Assembly: GCA_023249275.1 (NCBI GenBank)
Contig: JAHFCV010000113.1
Coordinates: 1-8,053 of the forward strand
Direction: 5' to 3'
Length of the DNA stretch: 8,053 nucleotides
From: Candidatus Methanoperedens sp.
GTDB lineage: Archaea; Halobacteriota; Methanosarcinia; Methanosarcinales; Methanoperedenaceae
Shown: in pieces, positions 4,612-8,053 of the stretch
How the letters are laid out: each line of letters opens with the position of its first letter
Position numbering within the stretch: position 1 is the first letter of the stretch
Translations under genes and position numbers: made by a program
The notes under the pieces: model-generated
Told to the model about the DNA's origin: nothing
The model's database searches: none
What the model saw: the letters and a program-made list of their open reading frames with translations, nothing else

Positions 4612-5577
4612 TCACTGTGAAATCCTCCTGGTGTGTAAGAAATATGCTGCAATCAAGCCTGATACCAGCATGATTCCTTCAAAGCCCGGAGCCTTTGTAG
4701 GCAGGGGGGTAGTTTGGCTCTCTGCAGTTTCCTTTTCTGCTTTTTTGGTATCTGCAATTCCTTTTTGGACCTCTGTTTCAAAGTAAGTTAAATTAAATCT
4801 GTGCCAGACCGACGGAACATTTTTCAGGATAGTCCTGGCGGATTCCAAATCAGACTCAGCCCCGGTTACATCCTTGCCTTTTGCTTTTGCTGAAATAATA
4901 GCGCTTCGGGCTTTTGAAATTTCAACCTGTAATTCATTTACGGAATTTAATGCATTTTCTGCATTTTTCGGAACGGCAGGGTTGATCCCTGTGATGCGAT
5001 TATGGCAGTTACTGCAGAAATCCTCTATTTCTGAAGCGGTCAATACTTTCACACTGTGCGCCTGGTGGCAGGTGATGCATGCAGGTGATGGTCCTTCTCC
5101 GCCTGCTTCCAGTTTCTTGAAATGCTGGGAACTCTTGAATTCATCAAGCTCGGATTCATGGCATTTTCCGCATGTTTCAGGAGTATTTGCACGCGCTATG
5201 TTAATGCTTGAAAGACCCTGATGAGCATCATTCTTTAAAATCGCGGATTTATTACCGCCATGGCATTTTTCGCATGTTACATCAAAAAGGGCATGCGTGG
5301 ATATTGACCACAGTGCATATGTACTGGCTACGGACTTGTTGAGTTTATCCTCGTGGCATACTATTGAACACGAAATACCGCTTTCAAGGTGCTTGATGCG
5401 TATATCAACAAATTGCCTCTGTTCTTCCGATGTAAATAGCAGTTTACGATGACAATCAGCACAGGAGTTATTTGGCAGATTCGGCGCTGCTGCGGTCGCA
5501 GGCGCCTGAAGTATGGAAATTGCCAGAAGTACGAAAACTATTCCGATAATAATCCTTGAACCGTTTTTTAATCGCAT
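4612..5577 (-). CDS. Six-heme c-type cytochrome with PGF-CTERM tail, 321 aa (paralogue 1)
   Basis: First gene of the respiratory operon and paralogue of the next one. Signal peptide 1-30 (ATAAA). Heme sites: Cys39-Cys42-His43, Cys70-Cys74-His75 (CSIVCH, three spacer residues), Cys102-Cys105-His106, Cys136-Cys139-His140, Cys167-Cys170-His171 and Cys188-Cys191-His192. The order, spacing and odd second site match the paralogue throughout, as do spare histidines 63, 95, 119, 152 and 174. A helical part (205-285) with VWHRFNL is also shared. The tail is APGF (296-299), a hydrophobic helix and HTRR plus a few residues: a PGF-CTERM signal, so the mature protein should be anchored on the outer face. 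AGGAG lies 7 bases before the ATG at 5577. The heme pattern makes a role in electron transfer certain; an enzymatic role cannot be excluded. Confidence 0.91.
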   Translation of the reverse strand: MRLKNGSRIIIGIVFVLLAISILQAPATAAAPNLPNNSCADCHRKLLFTSEEQRQFVDIRIKHLESGISCSIVCHEDKLNKSVASTYALWSISTHALFDVTCEKCHGGNKSAILKNDAHQGLSSINIARANTPETCGKCHESELDEFKSSQHFKKLEAGGEGPSPACITCHQAHSVKVLTASEIEDFCSNCHNRITGINPAVPKNAENALNSVNELQVEISKARSAIISAKAKGKDVTGAESDLESARTILKNVPSVWHRFNLTYFETEVQKGIADTKKAEKETAESQTTPLPTKAPGFEGIMLVSGLIAAYFLHTRRISQ

Positions 5578-5588
5578 TTAAATACTCC

Positions 5589-5605
5589 TATCATTAATGA
5601 TGATA
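5589..5605. repeat. Dyad in the operon leader, next to the ribosome binding site
   Basis: TATCAT (5589-5594) and ATGATA (5600-5605) flank five bases; the core TCATTAATGA is a 10-base perfect palindrome. It lies at or just after the predicted transcription start and touches the AGGAG of the first cytochrome gene. It could be an operator, or an mRNA hairpin limiting translation. Confidence 0.4.
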
Positions 5606-5623
5606 CTAGCCTTTCCTTAACAG

Positions 5624-5636
5624 CAAAATACTTAAA
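5624..5636 (-). promoter_or_regulatory. Promoter of the cytochrome/bc operon
   Basis: Read on the minus strand, TTTAAGTATTTTG is a TATA-like element. With the usual spacing, transcription starts near 5607, giving a leader of about 30 bases. It is the only good TATA-like sequence in the 110-base gap before the operon. The same 13 bases occur before the glutaredoxin-like gene. Confidence 0.5.
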
Positions 5637-5664
5637 CTTATCTTTCCAAAAATACTGAGTCATT

Positions 5665-5687
5665 CCAATACAAAAATAACAAAAATA
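5665..5687 (-). terminator. T-rich terminator after the DUF460 gene
   Basis: On the minus strand the stop codon at 5688 is followed directly by two T5 runs (ATATTTTTGTTATTTTTG). Such oligo-T stretches end archaeal transcripts without a hairpin. It separates the housekeeping pair from the cytochrome operon. Confidence 0.55.
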
Positions 5688-7664
5688 TTACCCCTTTATC
5701 TCCCGCCGTCTCTCGCTCCTGTATTCATCCACAAGCGATTCCAGCCACAACTCTTTAGCTTCCTTCCTGCGCTCTAATGCTTTATTATTCCATTCATCAA
5801 TCGCATTTTTAAGGTCTTCTGGTTTGATTACCGCAAACTCAAAAGCGACGTCAAACTGGATATTAACACCATCTGCTTTTAAAACAGGCACATTCAGGTT
5901 AAAAAGTTCCTCTTCCGCAGCATGCGACATGTCATTGCAGATAATCACAGCCTGCACACCGATATCTGCAAGCATTTTAGCAGTAACGCTCCCTCCCCCG
6001 CTTGCATCCTTCATGAGTATGATATCATTCTTTTTAATTCCAACCTGTTCCTGCGTCCGAAGTATGCTATCTTTAGTAAACGCAGATATTATCTTTACAG
6101 GGAGTACCCTTCCGCTCAGCTCAAGCCGCCGGACGTGTTTTAATTTATGTATCCTTTCATTCAAAAATGAAATTTTTTTATTGTTCTCCGAAATGCGTTT
6201 TTGCAGTCGGGCAATTTCTTTATCGCGAATCTGTATCATTTTTTCTTTTTTAAGTTGTTTATATGCCAATGTCCGCTGTTTTTCAATGAGTTCCTCTAAC
6301 TTCCTGAGTTTTTCTTCCTTCGTGCCAAGTTCGTCCCTCAATTCATCCTGGTATTCTTTCATCTCCCCGATTTGTTCCTCATGCTTTCGCAGCAACTCCC
6401 TCAAACGAAGAGCTTCTTCACCTGTTTTTTCGGGAGACGATTCAATCCTGCAGGGTTCTGTTTTTTCTGTTTTTGTCAATTCCGAAATTGCGGCATCTAT
6501 GGACTTTCCTCTCACGACCTGCGCTATCACTTCTTCAGCATTCACGCCATGCGGTATTTTTTTCTTTACCTGTTCAAACTTATTCTTATTTTTGCGATAG
6601 AACGATGCAGCAGCAGCTATGGCGTCGCGTTCATGGTTATTTGAATACCCGTAAGGCGTTGCAAACCCGATTTTATCTTCAGCCGATAGTACATCATCCG
6701 GTGAGCCCGATACCGCGTTGAAGGCGCGGCGGATTTTTTCAACCGCATTCGGGGTCGGGAAAACATCGCTTGCGATAATAAGCGGTCTTCCCTCTTCTGC
6801 TATCATTTCGATAACTTCGGGAATTGATATGGTTCTTGAACTGTGAAGCATCCGGAGTTCACCTTCAAGAGTCATAACCGCGATTGCGGTTGTTGTGCCA
6901 GGGTCTATACCCACTATGATATAATCCCTTTTCCTGGTTTTAAGGGGTTTAAAAACAAGAGCGTCGCGTTCTATGCTTTTAACATTAACCTGCACGTCAC
7001 CATATTTTCCTGACCCGATATGAACCTGGCTTCGGGGAGCATCCACAAAAAACTCTGATTTTGAGTACCCGCCAAACCTCTCGGTTACATTTTGAGTAAA
7101 CGTGAATCCTTTAATATTTGATTGTTCATTCAGGTAATCCTCAATTTCCCTGGCTTTCTGCCTGACATAGCCGTGCATCTTGCGCCTGTACCTGTTCTGG
7201 CTCCATCCTCCCCTGCCAGGTGAGCGCGCCCTGCTGACTTTGATTGTTGTTTTATCTTCAAATGCCGAAACCTCGTATCCTATACCCATTTGCGCCAGTC
7301 GGGCACAGGCAAAGGCTTCCGCATTGGGGTCAAACCTGTCAAACAGGATTCCCTGTTGTTTTGCAAGTTTTACCAGGGGTTGAAGGGTTTCACCGCCCGT
7401 CACCTGGATGAGTTTCGTATTCGCTGGCAATTTTGAAAGAACCGATGCAAGCTCGTGCTTATCAGAAGCCAGTTCGAAAATATTATCGACAGCGATTATA
7501 GCTGGTTTCTCCTGCCACACCATCCTTTGGAATTTATGCATGCTTACCATGCGGTGATGCTCTGCTTCGCTCCCTTTCAGGATAACAACAGCGTATCCGG
7601 GTTTTTCTTTTGCCCGGACTGAGCCTTTTGCGATATCTATCCCAAAAATAACATTTTCCGGCAT
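5688..7664 (-). CDS. DUF460 protein, RNase H-like (RuvC-type) fold with coiled coil, 658 aa
   Basis: A conserved archaeal protein with a predicted RNase H-fold nuclease or nucleic-acid-binding core; its reaction is not established. The DUF460 core is at about 247-355: GIDPGTTTAIAV (252-263, Asp254), RPLIIASD (293-300, Asp300) and HERDAIAAA (344-352, Glu345/Asp347), the expected acidic positions. The N-terminal part looks like a second such fold, with FGIDIAKGS (7-15, Asp10), IIAVDN (56-61, Asp60) and NAEAFACARL (114-123). A basic stretch with RSPGRGGWSQNRYRRK (147-162) lies between. A charged coiled coil spans about 413-512, and a small alpha/beta domain with a Gly-rich SGGGS (555-559) follows. 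No signal peptide or membrane helix. It starts three bases after rio2; only a weak GTGGG precedes it. A link to RNA or ribosome metabolism is inferred from rio2. Confidence 0.9.
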   Translation of the reverse strand: MPENVIFGIDIAKGSVRAKEKPGYAVVILKGSEAEHHRMVSMHKFQRMVWQEKPAIIAVDNIFELASDKHELASVLSKLPANTKLIQVTGGETLQPLVKLAKQQGILFDRFDPNAEAFACARLAQMGIGYEVSAFEDKTTIKVSRARSPGRGGWSQNRYRRKMHGYVRQKAREIEDYLNEQSNIKGFTFTQNVTERFGGYSKSEFFVDAPRSQVHIGSGKYGDVQVNVKSIERDALVFKPLKTRKRDYIIVGIDPGTTTAIAVMTLEGELRMLHSSRTISIPEVIEMIAEEGRPLIIASDVFPTPNAVEKIRRAFNAVSGSPDDVLSAEDKIGFATPYGYSNNHERDAIAAAASFYRKNKNKFEQVKKKIPHGVNAEEVIAQVVRGKSIDAAISELTKTEKTEPCRIESSPEKTGEEALRLRELLRKHEEQIGEMKEYQDELRDELGTKEEKLRKLEELIEKQRTLAYKQLKKEKMIQIRDKEIARLQKRISENNKKISFLNERIHKLKHVRRLELSGRVLPVKIISAFTKDSILRTQEQVGIKKNDIILMKDASGGGSVTAKMLADIGVQAVIICNDMSHAAEEELFNLNVPVLKADGVNIQFDVAFEFAVIKPEDLKNAIDEWNNKALERRKEAKELWLESLVDEYRSERRREIKG

Positions 7665-7667
7665 AAA

Positions 7668-8053
7668 TCAGCCCACTACGGTGTTAATCACTTCCCGGAT
7701 ATCCCTTTTAATCCTGTATTTCCTGTTAAAAAAAGAAAGGACGTTGTCAATATCCCGGTAAAGCAGCTCGGCGGCATTCGCATGAGATGTTGTAATGTAT
7801 TGCGGCAAATCGATAAGTTCGCATCCTTCGGGGCTGACAAAAATATTGAATTCGCTGAGGTCTCCATGGATTATACCGAGCCTGTATGCTTTTCTTACCT
7901 GGCTCAATATTTCATCCAGATACCAATCCGGCTCATCTATCGTTGTATGCGCCAGTTGCTGTCCTTTTGCAACAGACATCACAATGGCATGCCTGTTATA
8001 ATCAATTGGCTCAGGAACACTCACCTCGGGATAAAGGGTCTTTAAGGCATCGT
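7668..8053 (-). CDS. rio2: Rio2-type atypical protein kinase, 5' part beyond window
   Basis: C-terminal 127 residues of a RIO kinase; the frame stays open to the window edge, so the N-terminal winged helix and ATP-binding lobe are missing. Visible are the hinge region NRHAIVM, the catalytic loop IIHGDLSEFNIFV with the catalytic Asp, and the metal-binding segment LIDLPQYIT. The usual Rio2 form is IDWPQ, so one Trp is replaced by Leu. The ending ELLYRDIDNVLSFFNRKY is typical of Rio2. In archaea and eukaryotes Rio2 acts in maturation of the small ribosomal subunit. The GTG at 8024 opens this same frame but is inside the kinase domain and is not the start. The DUF460 gene follows three bases after the stop and probably shares its mRNA. 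Confidence 0.93.
   Translation of the reverse strand, partial: DALKTLYPEVSVPEPIDYNRHAIVMSVAKGQQLAHTTIDEPDWYLDEILSQVRKAYRLGIIHGDLSEFNIFVSPEGCELIDLPQYITTSHANAAELLYRDIDNVLSFFNRKYRIKRDIREVINTVVG

Noticed and set aside
5824..6600. Plus-strand frame of 258 codons, rich in Ser and Phe
   Set aside because: It is the antisense of the DUF460 coiled coil; Glu and Lys codons read backwards give Phe, Ser and Leu.
1..8053. CRISPR array, tRNA, rRNA or insertion sequence
   Set aside because: I saw no regularly spaced repeats, no tRNA-like cloverleaf with a CCA-end context, no rRNA segments and no transposase with terminal inverted repeats.

Overview
The window looks archaeal, most likely from the Methanosarcinales and probably close to the anaerobic methanotrophs ('Candidatus Methanoperedens', ANME-2d). 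The evidence is a Rio2 kinase next to a DUF460 protein, strong GGAGGTGA-type ribosome binding sites, TATA-type promoters, PGF-CTERM archaeosortase tails on multiheme c-type cytochromes, and a Rieske/cytochrome b gene set. The lineage is inferred from gene content, not from a database match.

Right end (8053 to 5688, minus strand): a housekeeping pair, the 3' part of rio2 followed three bases later by a 658-residue DUF460 protein with two RNase H-like halves and a long coiled coil. A T-rich terminator-like stretch follows.

Centre (5577 to 1166, minus strand): an eight-gene, tightly packed respiratory operon. In order it encodes two paralogous six-heme secreted cytochromes with PGF-CTERM tails, a monoheme cytochrome with a C-terminal membrane anchor, a two-helix membrane protein, a Rieske iron-sulfur protein, a b6-like cytochrome b, the separate C-terminal cytochrome b half (subunit IV-like), and a second two-helix membrane protein. 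This reads as a split, b6f-like quinol:cytochrome c oxidoreductase. Electrons would pass from (mena)quinol to cytochrome b and Rieske, then to the anchored monoheme cytochrome, then to the extracellular multiheme proteins. Two details stand out. The cytochrome b has the Cys that binds heme ci in b6f, and the Rieske cluster loop lacks both hydrogen-bonding residues of high-potential Rieske proteins. The multihemes each keep one non-canonical CxxxCH heme site.

Left part: a small plus-strand glutaredoxin-like gene (934-1185) converges on the end of the operon with a 20-base overlap. From 610 to 933 lies an intergenic stretch with a minus-facing TATA box, a 25-base dyad and AT-rich inverted repeats. 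From 609 to beyond base 1 on the minus strand is a GC-richer pair of coupled genes: a 67-residue unknown protein and a very Cys-rich protein that runs off the window. The second has no stop codon in 135 codons, a perfect ribosome binding site and a zinc-finger-like cysteine pattern. It looks like accessory or element-derived DNA, unlike the respiratory and housekeeping genes to the right.
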